Assembly (NCBI GenBank): GCA_014238855.1 | Contig: JABAAH010000004.1 | Coordinates: forward strand, 1-62,318 | Length of the DNA stretch: 62,318 bases | Direction of reading: 5' to 3' | Source: Planctomycetota bacterium | GTDB lineage: Bacteria; Planctomycetota; Planctomycetia; Pirellulales; UBA1268 | In this document: one piece after another, positions 16,913 through 26,910 of the stretch | Position numbering within the stretch: position 1 is the stretch's first letter | Layout: the number at the start of each line of letters is the position of its first letter | Position numbers and translations under genes: made by a program | Notes under the pieces: model-generated | Seen by the model: the letters and a program-made list of their open reading frames with translations, nothing else | Told to the model about the DNA's origin: nothing | Database searches by the model: none

Positions 16913-17965
16913 TCAGGAAATCTTTACGAGAAGGTCTTCGAGATCTTGGAGACCTATGTGAAAATGTATTCCAATCTCTAGTGCGTAGAGTGGGCGGCCA
17001 CTTATATTTCCCAAAGGCATTTTGACAAGATCCTTGAGTGTTGTCAGGACAATGTCAGCTCTCGCTTGTTCAGTTTTCTTTGAAATACGACGCATGTCAT
17101 CGGCGTTGTACTGATGATGATCAGGAAAGGTGAGCGTGGCGGTCGGAGCATGTCCAAGCGATGTCAGCGTCCTGTGGAAGGCAGCTGGATTTCCAATAGC
17201 TGATATTGCAAGGATGCGTTTGTTTTGAAGTGATTGAAGAGGTTTGGTTCTCCCGTCAGCGAGTCGAAGATTTGATGGTCTATGTTCGGTCTGAATCCAT
17301 GGTTTTTGATGTGGGCCTAAAAACCGTAAGCATCGTTCTTGGATTTCATCTCGGGTTTTGATTGAGACCTGATCAGTTCTTGTGAGGATTATCGCATCCG
17401 CTCTATGTAAACTATCGAGTGGTTCTCGTAAAAGTCCACGAGGAAAGATGCGATTGCAACCAAATGGGTCACTCGCATCAATGGTAACCAGATTAATATC
17501 CCGATAGATTTTTCGGTGTTGAAAGCCGTCGTCGAGAAGCAAGATATTTGATCCGCTAGCGGTTGCATTTTTCGCAGCAATAATTCTTTGCCTATTCGCG
17601 AAGTGTGGAACGGTTGGCAGAAGTATGTTTAATTCAGCCGCTTCATCGCTGAGTTGCCCTTTCTTGGCTTTGTAGCCGCGGCTGATGATCGCAGGTTTCT
17701 GATTGCGGTCGGCGAACCAGTTGGCTAGCCATGCGACAAGAGGGGTTTTCCCAGTTCCACCAAGTGTGATATTTCCAACAGAAACAACGGGTGCCGATGC
17801 CCGGCTCACAGTGAACATGCCATGGTCATATGCATAATTACGTAATCGGACAATGCTTTCATAAGGCAGTTCGAAAGCAGAGAGGCCAGTTCGGGCGAGG
17901 GCAGGAATGATTCCGTTGGCCCGTCCATCAACCAGTCGTCGAAAACGTTCTGCGTTAGGAAGCAT
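16913..17965 (-). CDS. lpxK: Tetraacyldisaccharide 4'-kinase
   Basis: Adds the 4'-phosphate to the lipid A precursor at the inner membrane. ATG 17965 is chosen (MLPNAERFRRLVDG), since LpxK proteins begin with this helix; an upstream in-frame start at 18097 would add 44 unrelated residues. The P-loop VGNITLGGTGKTPL is at about 63-76, then ISRGYKAKKG, and the family block LLLDDGFQHRKIYRD with RIFPRGLLREPL. At 350 residues it is of usual length. It is good evidence for lipid A, hence an LPS-bearing outer membrane. Other lpx genes are not in the window. Confidence 0.94.
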   Translation of the reverse strand: MLPNAERFRRLVDGRANGIIPALARTGLSAFELPYESIVRLRNYAYDHGMFTVSRASAPVVSVGNITLGGTGKTPLVAWLANWFADRNQKPAIISRGYKAKKGQLSDEAAELNILLPTVPHFANRQRIIAAKNATASGSNILLLDDGFQHRKIYRDINLVTIDASDPFGCNRIFPRGLLREPLDSLHRADAIILTRTDQVSIKTRDEIQERCLRFLGPHQKPWIQTEHRPSNLRLADGRTKPLQSLQNKRILAISAIGNPAAFHRTLTSLGHAPTATLTFPDHHQYNADDMRRISKKTEQARADIVLTTLKDLVKMPLGNISGRPLYALEIGIHFHIGLQDLEDLLVKIS

Positions 17966-18162
17966 CTTGAATTTAAGCCTGATTTTGGAATAGGAGGTTT
18001 TTTGTAACCAGGAGTCGTACAATAGGAAGGTTATTCTAGTGGCGTCAACGTGTTCCATGCCCGAAGCAATGAATTGTCGAGTCAAAAAGTAAGTCATTCT
18101 CGGGGTGTAGTACAGCGTTTCTTTTTACAGCAGATGGTGATTGAGGCGAAGCGAGACATCTC

Positions 18163-21100
18163 ATGGCAACAGCAGGCAAGCGTACCGACTCCGAGTTAGT
18201 ACTTCAGAATTGGCAGGGAGCTGATAGATCGCGAGCAGCGAAGTATCTCGATAAAAGGCTCGCTGAAGCTAGTTCAAATTATAAAAGTGTTGCTTTTGCT
18301 ACTTTTCTATTGACCACGATGGTGGCAGGATTTTGTTGGCTACTGTTCGGTGTGGTTTTAGATCATTGGTGGATAGCTGGTGGAATGCCTGTCTGGATCC
18401 GGTGGACATGGTTGCTTACCGGCACCTTGGGGGTTGGAGCAATTGCGTGGAAATGGCTTGTGCCAATTCTTCGGTATCAAGTCAATGTTCTGTATGCAGC
18501 ACGATCAATCGAACAAGAGTTTCCGGAGCTCCATAATGATTTAGTCAATGCAATTCTTGTGAACCCTGGTGAGACTGATCCGCATAAAGATTTGATAACG
18601 CGATCACTTGACAAACGAGCTGCTCGTCAAATGACAACGATTCCAACGGATACAGTGATTGATCAACAGCATCTTGTTTCCTTAGCAGTTGTCCTTGCAT
18701 GTCTAGTTTTTGTAGGCACGGTCTATTCACTTTTTTCTCCAAAGAGTCCGTTTGTCACAGCCGCGAGGCTGTTGGCTCCTTGGTCTGGCTGGGCGGCTCC
18801 CTCAAGAGTTTCCATAGAGGAAGTCAATTGCTATTGGACGACAGTCTTCGGAGAAGAAAAATCTCAGCATGCATTACCGCCCGGCGATTACATGTTTGAT
18901 GGTCGACAACATCTTCGGTGGCAAGATGGCGGTGTCGAACTTATTCGAGGCCGGCAAGTAGTCGTATCAGCTGAAATAGATCATTTAAGAGGTGCTGAAA
19001 TCCCTGGCGTTATGGTGTCTTCATTACTTGATAACGGAAAGCTTGATCCGGAGGTGAAGCCATGGAAAGCAAGTCTTCGGAAGCGTCCGGATAGTCAACT
19101 GTATTGGGCAAGACTTCCCTCGAGTGGGATCGGACTAGACCGTTCGATTAGGGTGAGAATTGAAGCGGGCGATGCGAGGACAGAACCTTTTGATGTGAGG
19201 GTAGTTGATGCGCCATCGCTGTTGGTGAAAGAAGTGCGATATGTTTTTCCGGAGTATACAGATCAGCCCGATCAGATTGTTCAATGGCAGGGTGATCTTC
19301 GGGCGATTGAGGGAACGGAAGTACGTGTCGAAGTTCAGTCGAATCAGGCACTCGATGCAGCGTGGATTAATTTCCTTGATACTGATCGCTTAGATGACTT
19401 GCGTTTGGTTGTGGATCGTACGAATCCAAAGGTTGCAACAGGAGTTCTTCAGTTGCGATTGGCAGTAGACCGGACATTGGCGGAGCATCCTGCATATCGG
19501 CTCCGTTTCCGTTCTCAACCGGAGAGTGGTACGACTTCGGCTCCTATAATCGACGAACTTCTCACGCACCGCATTGAGGTTTTTCCTGATCTTGCACCAG
19601 AAGTCGCTATTGAACTCCCAGAGGCAGAGTCGGAGCGTATGCCTTCTCGTTCTGCAATGAGGGTTCGTGTTCGCGCTATCGATCCAGATTATTCCCTGTC
19701 TAAGGTTGTTGTTGAGACTCGTCCTGAAGGAGTCGGTTTGATTCGTGACAAGGTTTTGTGGCAGTTTGGCGGAAGTGAAAATCAGGTGAACGGAGACGGT
19801 GAGGTCCGTGTAAGCACCCGTATTGTGCCTGCCCAAGATGCGCCTAGCGCAAAAATAATTGAGTATCGAGCTGTGGTTTATGACAACCGAGAGCCCGAGC
19901 CAAATAGTACTGCAACAAAATGGCGTCGACTTATCATTGACGAACAAAGTCCACCGCCAATGAATCCAGAAGAAGGTTGGCCGGACAAGAAGCCGGAACA
20001 GCCACAACAAACTACGCCTTCTCGTGATGTTTCGGGTAGTCAAAGTGACAAGCAGTCCTTGAAAGATACGGAAAGGAAGCCGGATAAAATTCCTGAACAA
20101 CAAGATTTGGAAGAAAAAAATAAAGATCAACAGCCTCGTAGTGAAGAAATGAGCCAGAATCAAGCTGAAGAAAAAGATCAGGACGCGAGCGGGGCAGCGG
20201 GCTCTGAGGAGGGCCGAGGCCGACAGTCTGGTGCGTCTGCCGAGGATAATACTGGTGGCAGGAGCGGTGAGGCACAAGCCAACGACGGCAGAAGTGAGTC
20301 GAGTTCGGGTAGTTCTCGTGAGATGCAGCAATCAGATTCAAGAGAGAATAGTAACGATCAGGATGTGCCTGGTGGCAATGATGCGGGCATGGAAAGCGAG
20401 AGTGCTTCTCGAAGTAATTCACGTGAGCAGCAAAATGAGGACTCAATGAGCGCCGAAGATGCCTCTTCAAGGGACTCGCAGGATCAGCAACAGAACGACT
20501 CGAAGAGTGATCGAGACGCAATGGAGACAAAAAGCCTCTCTTCAGATGGGGTTGATGATGGGGAGGCGATGGAGCGAATACTTAAGAATAAGCAGCGTGA
20601 ATCAGGTGGCGAGAAGTCAGGCGGTGAGAAGTCGGGTGGTGAGAAGTCGGGTGGTGAGAAGTCGGGTGGTGAGAAGTCAGGTGGTGAGAAGTCAGGTGGT
20701 GAGCCTGGTGCTGAAGGTGGAGGAAGCGGCGGCAATTCTGAGCAATCCGGCAGAGAGGGCACAGAGAGCAGCAAGAATGACGGTTCGATGAGTGCAGCTA
20801 GTGACTCGGGGGGTAATGAAAACAACAGTGCGACGGATAGTGAAACGAGCACGGAATCCAGTACTACATCGCAGGGTAGTAGTGGAAGTGAAAAGAGTGA
20901 TTCAGGTGCTGGTGGAACGAGTGGAGGACAGCGAGGGCTCACGGAGTCGCAGCAAAAAGAATCTGGACCAGAGGTCTTAGATTCAAAACTACAGGAACTT
21001 TCTGCGGTGCGTCAGGCGACAGACCTTGCGTTAGACCATCTTCGTGATTCCATTCGTTCTACGGACGATGATATGCTCAGAGAACTTGGCTGGACGCGAA

Positions 21101-21366
21101 AACAAGCCGAAGCATTCTTGCGACGTTGGGAAAACATGCAAAAATCTGCTGATAACGGTAGCCAGGGGCAACAGCGAGCCTACGAGCAAACGCTTCGTAG
21201 TTTAGGTTTACGAACCGACAGAGTCAGGTCGTCTCGTACAATTCAAGACGACCAAAAGGGCGTTGAGGTCGAGAGTCGTCGCACCCAGCCCCCGTACGAG
21301 TATCGTGAAAGGTTCAAGGCTTTTTTGAAAGGCGCGAGTAGTCGTCAGGTGGACGTGAATGAATAG
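18163..21366 (+). CDS. Giant membrane-anchored low-complexity protein (DUF4175-like organisation)
   Basis: A 1067-residue protein. Two N-terminal membrane segments lie at about residues 43-66 and 82-100, and a third near 170-190. A large extracytoplasmic beta-rich region follows to about 600. From about 605 to 960 the sequence is very rich in Ser, Glu, Gln, Asp and Gly, with six GGEKS repeats. The last 110 residues return to ordinary helical sequence (ELSAVRQATDLALDHLRD). The layout resembles DUF4175-type proteins and planctomycete 'putative membrane associated' proteins; function is unknown. Its stop overlaps the nadB start by eight bases, so translation is probably coupled even though the roles seem unrelated. 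Confidence 0.8.
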   Translation: MATAGKRTDSELVLQNWQGADRSRAAKYLDKRLAEASSNYKSVAFATFLLTTMVAGFCWLLFGVVLDHWWIAGGMPVWIRWTWLLTGTLGVGAIAWKWLVPILRYQVNVLYAARSIEQEFPELHNDLVNAILVNPGETDPHKDLITRSLDKRAARQMTTIPTDTVIDQQHLVSLAVVLACLVFVGTVYSLFSPKSPFVTAARLLAPWSGWAAPSRVSIEEVNCYWTTVFGEEKSQHALPPGDYMFDGRQHLRWQDGGVELIRGRQVVVSAEIDHLRGAEIPGVMVSSLLDNGKLDPEVKPWKASLRKRPDSQLYWARLPSSGIGLDRSIRVRIEAGDARTEPFDVRVVDAPSLLVKEVRYVFPEYTDQPDQIVQWQGDLRAIEGTEVRVEVQSNQALDAAWINFLDTDRLDDLRLVVDRTNPKVATGVLQLRLAVDRTLAEHPAYRLRFRSQPESGTTSAPIIDELLTHRIEVFPDLAPEVAIELPEAESERMPSRSAMRVRVRAIDPDYSLSKVVVETRPEGVGLIRDKVLWQFGGSENQVNGDGEVRVSTRIVPAQDAPSAKIIEYRAVVYDNREPEPNSTATKWRRLIIDEQSPPPMNPEEGWPDKKPEQPQQTTPSRDVSGSQSDKQSLKDTERKPDKIPEQQDLEEKNKDQQPRSEEMSQNQAEEKDQDASGAAGSEEGRGRQSGASAEDNTGGRSGEAQANDGRSESSSGSSREMQQSDSRENSNDQDVPGGNDAGMESESASRSNSREQQNEDSMSAEDASSRDSQDQQQNDSKSDRDAMETKSLSSDGVDDGEAMERILKNKQRESGGEKSGGEKSGGEKSGGEKSGGEKSGGEKSGGEPGAEGGGSGGNSEQSGREGTESSKNDGSMSAASDSGGNENNSATDSETSTESSTTSQGSSGSEKSDSGAGGTSGGQRGLTESQQKESGPEVLDSKLQELSAVRQATDLALDHLRDSIRSTDDDMLRELGWTRKQAEAFLRRWENMQKSADNGSQGQQRAYEQTLRSLGLRTDRVRSSRTIQDDQKGVEVESRRTQPPYEYRERFKAFLKGASSRQVDVNE
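20605..20706 (+). repeat. 15-base tandem repeat encoding GGEKS
   Basis: Six full copies of GGTGGTGAGAAGTCG (third-position variants) run from 20605 to 20694, followed by a partial copy to 20706. Being a multiple of three, gain or loss of units keeps the frame. It codes for the disordered part of the protein at 18163. Confidence 0.95.
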
Positions 21367-23095
21367 TGAATTTTCTGGGCCACGATACTTGGTTGCCTTC
21401 GACCGAAGGCAAGTGCCCCATTGGTTTACCGATGTATTGGTACTCGGTGGAGGGCTTGCAGGTCTGCGGGCAGCTTTAGCAGTTGAGCCAAATCGTTCAG
21501 TGCTTGTGATCAACAAGGATAATTTGAATGACTCATCGAGCCAGTGGGCTCAGGGTGGGATCGCCGGCGTCATTGATCCCGCGGATAGGTTTGATAACCA
21601 CATTGCCGACACGATCACTGCTGGCGGTGATCTCTGTGAACCTCATGTAGTTGATTCAATTATTCGTGAAGCCCCAGTACGAATTGCAGAGTTGATTCAG
21701 TGGGGCACTAGGTTTGATCAACAGAACGGTGAACTTGAGCTCGGTAAAGAGGGGGGGCATAGCCATCACAGGATTGTACATGCATTAGGTGATGCCACTG
21801 GCCGCGAAGTCATGAGAGCAGTGATACAGCGAGCTACAAACACATCGAATATTAATGTCTGGCCGGAGACCTTTACAATCGATCTTGTGACTCACAAGGG
21901 GGTGTGCAGAGGAGCTCTTGTGTGGCACCCCCAGCGAGGGAAGACAATGATTTGGGCACGGAGAACAATCCTTGCAACAGGTGGAGCCGGTCAGATATTT
22001 CGAGAGTCTACAAATCCAGCGGGTGCAAGTGGGGATGGTATCGCGCTTGCGTGGCGGGCAGGCGCGGTTGTTCGGGACATGGAATTCATGCAGTTTCACC
22101 CCACAGTGCTTTACATCGCTGGCGGTAGTCGAAGTCTTATTACTGAAGCGGTACGCGGAGCCGGGGCGTACTTGGTAGATCGTGAAGGGCATCGATTCAT
22201 GCCCGAGTTTGATGTGCGTGCTGAATTGGCACCACGCGATGTTGTTTCGCGAGCTATTACAGAAGTCATGCATCGAACATCACACTCCAATGTGTATCTT
22301 GATCTTTCCCACCTCGAAAGTCAGATGGTTCGGAAAAGATTTCCAGGTATGGAAAAGCTCTGCAGGAAGTTTGGTCTTGATCTGGCGACAGACCGAATCC
22401 CAGTTCGTCCGGGAGCTCACTATATGATTGGCGGAGTTGCTGTAGATTCTAATGGGCAAACGTCGATACCACGTCTCTTTGCAGCGGGAGAGGTGGCTTC
22501 AAGTGGCTTGCATGGTGCAAATCGACTAGCGAGCAATAGTCTTCTGGAAGGTCTTGTTTTTGGAAGTCGTGCGGGTGAGCAAATAAATCATGAACTCGAG
22601 GGAACAGATCGTGGAGGAGAGGAGGGTGAAGGTGCAGCTCTTGAGGTTCCATCTCTTGCTGATTTACGGACAATTGATCCAGCGGATCCGCCCGAAGGGG
22701 AGCCGCTAGACCTGTCTGATATTAGAAATTCTCTGCGAAGCTTGATGTGGCGTCATGTTGGGGTTGAGCGATCTGGGGACTCGTTGCAAGAGGCTCTCCG
22801 GACAGTTGATGGTTGGTGTCGATATGTTTTACGCAAGCAATTTTCAGGGCCTCAAGGATGGCAATTGCAGAATCTTCTTGAGGTGGGCCGGCTGATAATC
22901 CATGCGGCTTTTGTCCGGACTGAAACTCGCGGCGTCCACGTAAGGTCGGACTATCCTGCGACATCAGATAATTGGCGAGTCCATCTCTGTTGGCAACGGG
23001 AGGTGGCCGAACCGTGGCAGACGGCGATCGAATCGGGTTCCCCTGCGGTTTCACCAACAGGGGATTGTTTGCCGGAGATAATCGATAAAATATAG
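21359..23095 (+). CDS. nadB: L-aspartate oxidase
   Basis: Oxidises L-aspartate to iminoaspartate in de novo NAD synthesis, with FAD. The 578-residue protein has the dinucleotide-binding GGGLAGLRAA near residue 30, SSQWAQGGIAG, the substrate-site block GGHSHHRIVHALGDATG, and HYMIGGVAVDSNGQTSIPRL with GLHGANRLASNSLLEGLVFG, all diagnostic of the NadB branch of the succinate dehydrogenase flavoprotein family. ATG 21359 overlaps the upstream stop by eight bases. An acidic insertion (RGGEEGEGAALE) lies near residue 420. nadA and nadC are not adjacent. Confidence 0.95.
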   Translation: MNSEFSGPRYLVAFDRRQVPHWFTDVLVLGGGLAGLRAALAVEPNRSVLVINKDNLNDSSSQWAQGGIAGVIDPADRFDNHIADTITAGGDLCEPHVVDSIIREAPVRIAELIQWGTRFDQQNGELELGKEGGHSHHRIVHALGDATGREVMRAVIQRATNTSNINVWPETFTIDLVTHKGVCRGALVWHPQRGKTMIWARRTILATGGAGQIFRESTNPAGASGDGIALAWRAGAVVRDMEFMQFHPTVLYIAGGSRSLITEAVRGAGAYLVDREGHRFMPEFDVRAELAPRDVVSRAITEVMHRTSHSNVYLDLSHLESQMVRKRFPGMEKLCRKFGLDLATDRIPVRPGAHYMIGGVAVDSNGQTSIPRLFAAGEVASSGLHGANRLASNSLLEGLVFGSRAGEQINHELEGTDRGGEEGEGAALEVPSLADLRTIDPADPPEGEPLDLSDIRNSLRSLMWRHVGVERSGDSLQEALRTVDGWCRYVLRKQFSGPQGWQLQNLLEVGRLIIHAAFVRTETRGVHVRSDYPATSDNWRVHLCWQREVAEPWQTAIESGSPAVSPTGDCLPEIIDKI

Positions 23096-23190
23096 TTCCA
23101 TAGAAGTTTCCCCTGTCGTAGCTACCGAGGAGACTCCTTGTCTGACGTTAAGAAACAAATAGTTCGATGCGAATGAAGTGAGAATGAGAC

Positions 23191-23967
23191 ATGACTGCCA
23201 CAGTAAATAATTCACCCCAGAACGCGGACGCCAGTATATCGCCTACGTCTGAGGCGATGATAGAAGCGAATGGACTTTGTAAATACTATGGTAGTTTTAT
23301 TGCAGCAGAGGACATTTCATTCCGTGTGCCGCGAGGCGAAATCGTTGCGTTCTTAGGCCCCAACGGTGCCGGCAAGAGTACGACGATGAAGATGCTTACT
23401 GGCTATCTGGCTCCATCGGCAGGGAGGGCAATGCTCGCTGGCTATGACATGTCTGTTGATCGACTCGCAGCAGCCAAGAAACTTGGGTATCTTCCAGAGA
23501 ATGGGCCGCTCTATCCTGACATGACACCTCGGACATTGCTCGAGTTTTTTGCTGCTGCTCGCGGGCTCAAATCACCATATCGTGAAGAACGAATTGAGGC
23601 GGTAGTAAAACAGTGTGAACTTGGTAGTGTCATCGGGAAAGCAATCGGCAAATTGTCTAAAGGCTTTCGTCAACGCGTCGGAATGGCACAGGTGCTTTTG
23701 CATGAGCCGGATGTCTTGATACTTGATGAACCAACGAGTGGGCTTGATCCAAACCAGATTCGCGAAGTAAGAGAAACCATTCGAAGGTTAGGGCAAGAAA
23801 AGACAGTATTGCTTTCCACTCATATTCTGCAAGAAGTGGAGGCGATGGCTGACAGGGTTATTCTAATTGCAGAGGGCCGCATGCGGTTCGATGGCGCCCC
23901 AGCTGAACTCACGGCTGGAGGTGAGCGACTCGATGAACGATTTTATGAATTGACGCGGGCGTCATGA
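23191..23967 (+). CDS. ABC transporter ATP-binding protein, GldA-like
   Basis: A 258-residue ATPase with Walker A GPNGAGKST, signature LSKGFRQRVGMAQ, Walker [14 protein letters not shown] and H-loop STHIL. It heads a three-gene set with the permease/GldG fusion at 24114 and the DUF4340 protein at 26911. In Bacteroidetes GldA, GldF and GldG form an ABC complex linked to gliding; in planctomycetes the same module occurs without proof of gliding. A 95-base gap follows nadB and 146 bases precede the permease. Confidence 0.92.
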   Translation: MTATVNNSPQNADASISPTSEAMIEANGLCKYYGSFIAAEDISFRVPRGEIVAFLGPNGAGKSTTMKMLTGYLAPSAGRAMLAGYDMSVDRLAAAKKLGYLPENGPLYPDMTPRTLLEFFAAARGLKSPYREERIEAVVKQCELGSVIGKAIGKLSKGFRQRVGMAQVLLHEPDVLILDEPTSGLDPNQIREVRETIRRLGQEKTVLLSTHILQEVEAMADRVILIAEGRMRFDGAPAELTAGGERLDERFYELTRAS

Positions 23968-24113
23968 TATGCATTTTTAAGCAAACATCATTTTTAGTAA
24001 AAAAAATTGCTGTAAGCAGGTGCTTTGTGTTCAGAAGAATAGCCCAGAATTGTTTATCAATGAATTATACATTTGAACTGTCATTGACTCGTAGAGAGAG
24101 GAATTGATTGGCA

Positions 24114-26885
24114 ATGAAGTGGTATGTGCTCGATGCAGTTTTTAAGCGAAATTTTGTTTCTTATTTCTCAAATCCAACTGGATACGTGTTTATATGTGTA
24201 TTCGTCCTGCTTGGTTCTCTTGCCGCATTTTGGCCACCAGAGTTCTTTAATTCAAATCTTGCGAACCTAGATCAGTTGAATCGCTACCTGCCGTATATTC
24301 TGCTTGTCTTTATTCCCGCAATTACGATGAGTGTTTGGGCTGATGAGCGTCGGCAGGGAACAGACGAATTAATTCTTACTATCCCGGCGAGTGACATCGA
24401 GGTTGTAGTAGGGAAATACCTTTCGGCTGTTGGCATTTACACCGTAGCACTTATCTTTTCGTACTTGTGTAATCTGATTATTTTACAAATCTGGGGTAAT
24501 CCTGATCCAGGACTCTTCTTCACAAATTATTTTGGGTATTGGTTTGTTGGTCTGGCAATGCTTGCAATTGGTATGGTTGCAAGTTTTTTGACAAGCAACC
24601 TGACTGTGTCATTTATCCTCGGCTTGGCCCTGAATGCACCATTGGTTGTTGCCGATCAGGCTAATAGCGTCATGGGGCCAAAGCTCGCTTCGGTCATCCG
24701 TTCTTGGAGCCTGACAGAAAATTTTATTGATTTCGGTAGAGGCATAGTCAGCCTTTCAGCCGCTGGCTACTTTTTAGGCATTGTGATCGTTTGTCTTTAT
24801 GTTTCGATGGTACTGATTGGCCGTCGTCATTGGACGGGTCGACGAGATGGTGCGAGGATGGGTGCTCATTTTGTTGTGCGTACGGTCGGGCTAGCTGTCG
24901 CTGCCCTTGGCGTCGTGCTTATGTTCCGTGCCTACGATGTGCGAGCAGATCTTTCAGCTGAACAGATTAGTTCGTTGTCTCCTGATACAAAGAAGTTGCT
25001 ATCAGGGTTAGAAGCTGAGCAAGCTATCGAAGTCACAGCCTACGTGAGTCCTGCTGTCCCTGAGGATTATGCTCAAACACGGTTGACACTGCTTAATATG
25101 CTACGGCAATTTCAACGCCTCAGCGGCGGGAAGTTGCGCGTCGACGTAGTAGAAACTGAAACAAAGACAGAGGCTGCTTCTTTGGCTAGCCAGCAGTTTG
25201 GTATTGAGCCAGTAACAGTTTTGTCCCGGGAGCGAGGGGCATTTCGAGACGAAGATATTTTTCTTGGCTGTGCATTTACGTGTGGTCTGGAAAAAGTTGT
25301 GGTGCCATTTTTTGACCGGGGAACACCAGTCGAATATGAGCTCATTCGTTCAATATGTACGGTGGCGGAGCAGAAGAGGAAGCGTCTTGGAGTTGTTACA
25401 ACAGATGCCGACCTTTTTGGAGGCTTCGATATGACGACTGGCCAGCAGCGTCCTCGACAGCCTGTTTTAGAAGAGCTTGAGAAACAATACGAAGTCGTGC
25501 AGGTCGATCCTGCGGTTCCTATTACTGAGGTATATGACGTCCTGATGGCTGTACAGCCATCAAGTCTCGGCCCAGAACAGATGAATAATTTTGTAACGGC
25601 GGTTCGTTCAGGTCAGCCTGTTGCAATTTTCGAAGATCCGTTGCCGGTTTTAATGAACGGTGTTCCAGGAACTGCGCAGCCAAGGCGAGGGGGCGGTGGT
25701 GGTCCGATGGCTATGCTGCAGCAGCAGCAAAATCAGGCGAAAGGGGATCTGAGTCAACTTTGGAATGTATTGGGTCTTCAGCTGGCTGCAGGTAGTAGCC
25801 GCCCGCTCATGGGTCAAATGGGTTCTTCGCCATATGTTGTTTGGCAGGATTATAATCCTCATCCAAAACTTGAGTTGCCGAGTGAGTTCGTTTTTATTGA
25901 TGCTGAAATGGGTGAATCAAATGCCAGCAGTGGAACTCAGAGTTTTAATCAAGCAAATGCTATTACAGCCGGACTTCAAGAAGTTCTATTTCCTTTTCCT
26001 GGAGCGCTTTCGAAAGATGAAAAAGCCAACTTAGAGTGGACGCCACTTGTGACCACTGGAACACGTTCGGGCACGATCGAAGTTGAACAGGTGTTAGGTA
26101 ATCGTGGGGATATGCGTCAGTTAAGAATCTTTGAAAAACCGGGAAGTAAGGCGATGGTTCTTGCTGCGGCAGTAGACCGTGAATTACCCGGAACATCAGA
26201 TGTGGTTGATGCTGAAAAAGTTGCAGCAGGCGAAGGCACGACGTCTATACGAGCGATTGTCGTCGCAGATATTGATCTCATGGGTCCTCAGATCTTTGGT
26301 CTTAGGAATCGTCCTGATGAAGTCTTTGGTTTGAACTTTGACAATGTCGCCTTTGTTCTCAACATTCTCGATACGCTTTCTGAAGATGTCCGTTTTCTTG
26401 AAATCCGAAAAAGAAAGCCAAAGCATCGGACGCTTGAGCGTATCGAAGATACGGTCGCAGATGCGCGTGAAATGGCGGATATTCAACGGCAGAAATACAT
26501 CACTGAGTTTGATAAAGCCGAGCAGGACGCAAATTCGGAGATGCAGAAAGAAGTTGGAGAGTTTGAAAAAAAGATCGAGGCTATGGAGTCGAGCGGAAAC
26601 ACTAATCGTCAGGCTGCTATGCAGGCGGTTCAACAATTGGCAAGCCGGCAGCGATTATCGCAACGAAGGCTTGATACAAAACTTGAGCAGCTTAAGCGGA
26701 AGCGAGATATTGAAATTGAGCAGGTCGAACGCTCTCTTGAGGCAAAAATCAGGCAAGAGCAGGACTGGCAAAAATGGTTAGCTGTTGTGTTGCCGCCCAT
26801 ACCGCCCCTGGTTGTTGCATTTTTTGTCTTTTTCCGTCGTCGGGCTCAGGAACGTGAGGGCGTGGCAAAGTCACGACTTAGATAG
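24114..26885 (+). CDS. ABC permease fused to GldG-like extracytoplasmic domain
   Basis: A 923-residue fusion. Residues 1-235 are an ABC-2 permease with about six membrane segments (GldF-like). A further membrane segment near 255-275 leads into a GldG-type domain (DLSAEQISSLSPDTKKLLSGL, VTAYVSPAVPEDY). A Gly-rich and Gln-rich linker (near 525-545) follows, then a second domain, a long coiled coil (about 760-880) and a final membrane helix with a basic cytoplasmic tail. Bacteroidetes split gldF and gldG; here they are one gene. ATG 24114 is used; a TTG six bases upstream, nearer the AGAGG at 24097-24101, is an alternative. DUF4340 follows 25 bases after the stop. Confidence 0.88.
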   Translation: MKWYVLDAVFKRNFVSYFSNPTGYVFICVFVLLGSLAAFWPPEFFNSNLANLDQLNRYLPYILLVFIPAITMSVWADERRQGTDELILTIPASDIEVVVGKYLSAVGIYTVALIFSYLCNLIILQIWGNPDPGLFFTNYFGYWFVGLAMLAIGMVASFLTSNLTVSFILGLALNAPLVVADQANSVMGPKLASVIRSWSLTENFIDFGRGIVSLSAAGYFLGIVIVCLYVSMVLIGRRHWTGRRDGARMGAHFVVRTVGLAVAALGVVLMFRAYDVRADLSAEQISSLSPDTKKLLSGLEAEQAIEVTAYVSPAVPEDYAQTRLTLLNMLRQFQRLSGGKLRVDVVETETKTEAASLASQQFGIEPVTVLSRERGAFRDEDIFLGCAFTCGLEKVVVPFFDRGTPVEYELIRSICTVAEQKRKRLGVVTTDADLFGGFDMTTGQQRPRQPVLEELEKQYEVVQVDPAVPITEVYDVLMAVQPSSLGPEQMNNFVTAVRSGQPVAIFEDPLPVLMNGVPGTAQPRRGGGGGPMAMLQQQQNQAKGDLSQLWNVLGLQLAAGSSRPLMGQMGSSPYVVWQDYNPHPKLELPSEFVFIDAEMGESNASSGTQSFNQANAITAGLQEVLFPFPGALSKDEKANLEWTPLVTTGTRSGTIEVEQVLGNRGDMRQLRIFEKPGSKAMVLAAAVDRELPGTSDVVDAEKVAAGEGTTSIRAIVVADIDLMGPQIFGLRNRPDEVFGLNFDNVAFVLNILDTLSEDVRFLEIRKRKPKHRTLERIEDTVADAREMADIQRQKYITEFDKAEQDANSEMQKEVGEFEKKIEAMESSGNTNRQAAMQAVQQLASRQRLSQRRLDTKLEQLKRKRDIEIEQVERSLEAKIRQEQDWQKWLAVVLPPIPPLVVAFFVFFRRRAQEREGVAKSRLR

Positions 26886-26910
26886 ATTTCAATCGGAGTA
26901 GAACAACACA

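Noticed and set aside
19390-20331. A 313-codon open frame on the minus strand, antisense to the giant membrane protein
   Set aside because: It has biased, arginine- and threonine-rich composition, no ribosome site, and mirrors the low-complexity coding strand. The plus-strand gene explains the region.
20605-20706. Tandem repeat as a CRISPR array
   Set aside because: The units are 15 bases with no spacers and lie in frame within a coding sequence.
20484-20942. A 152-codon Pro/Ser-rich minus-strand frame
   Set aside because: It is the reverse image of the GGEKS repeat; the repeated SPPDF units arise from the same 15-base units.
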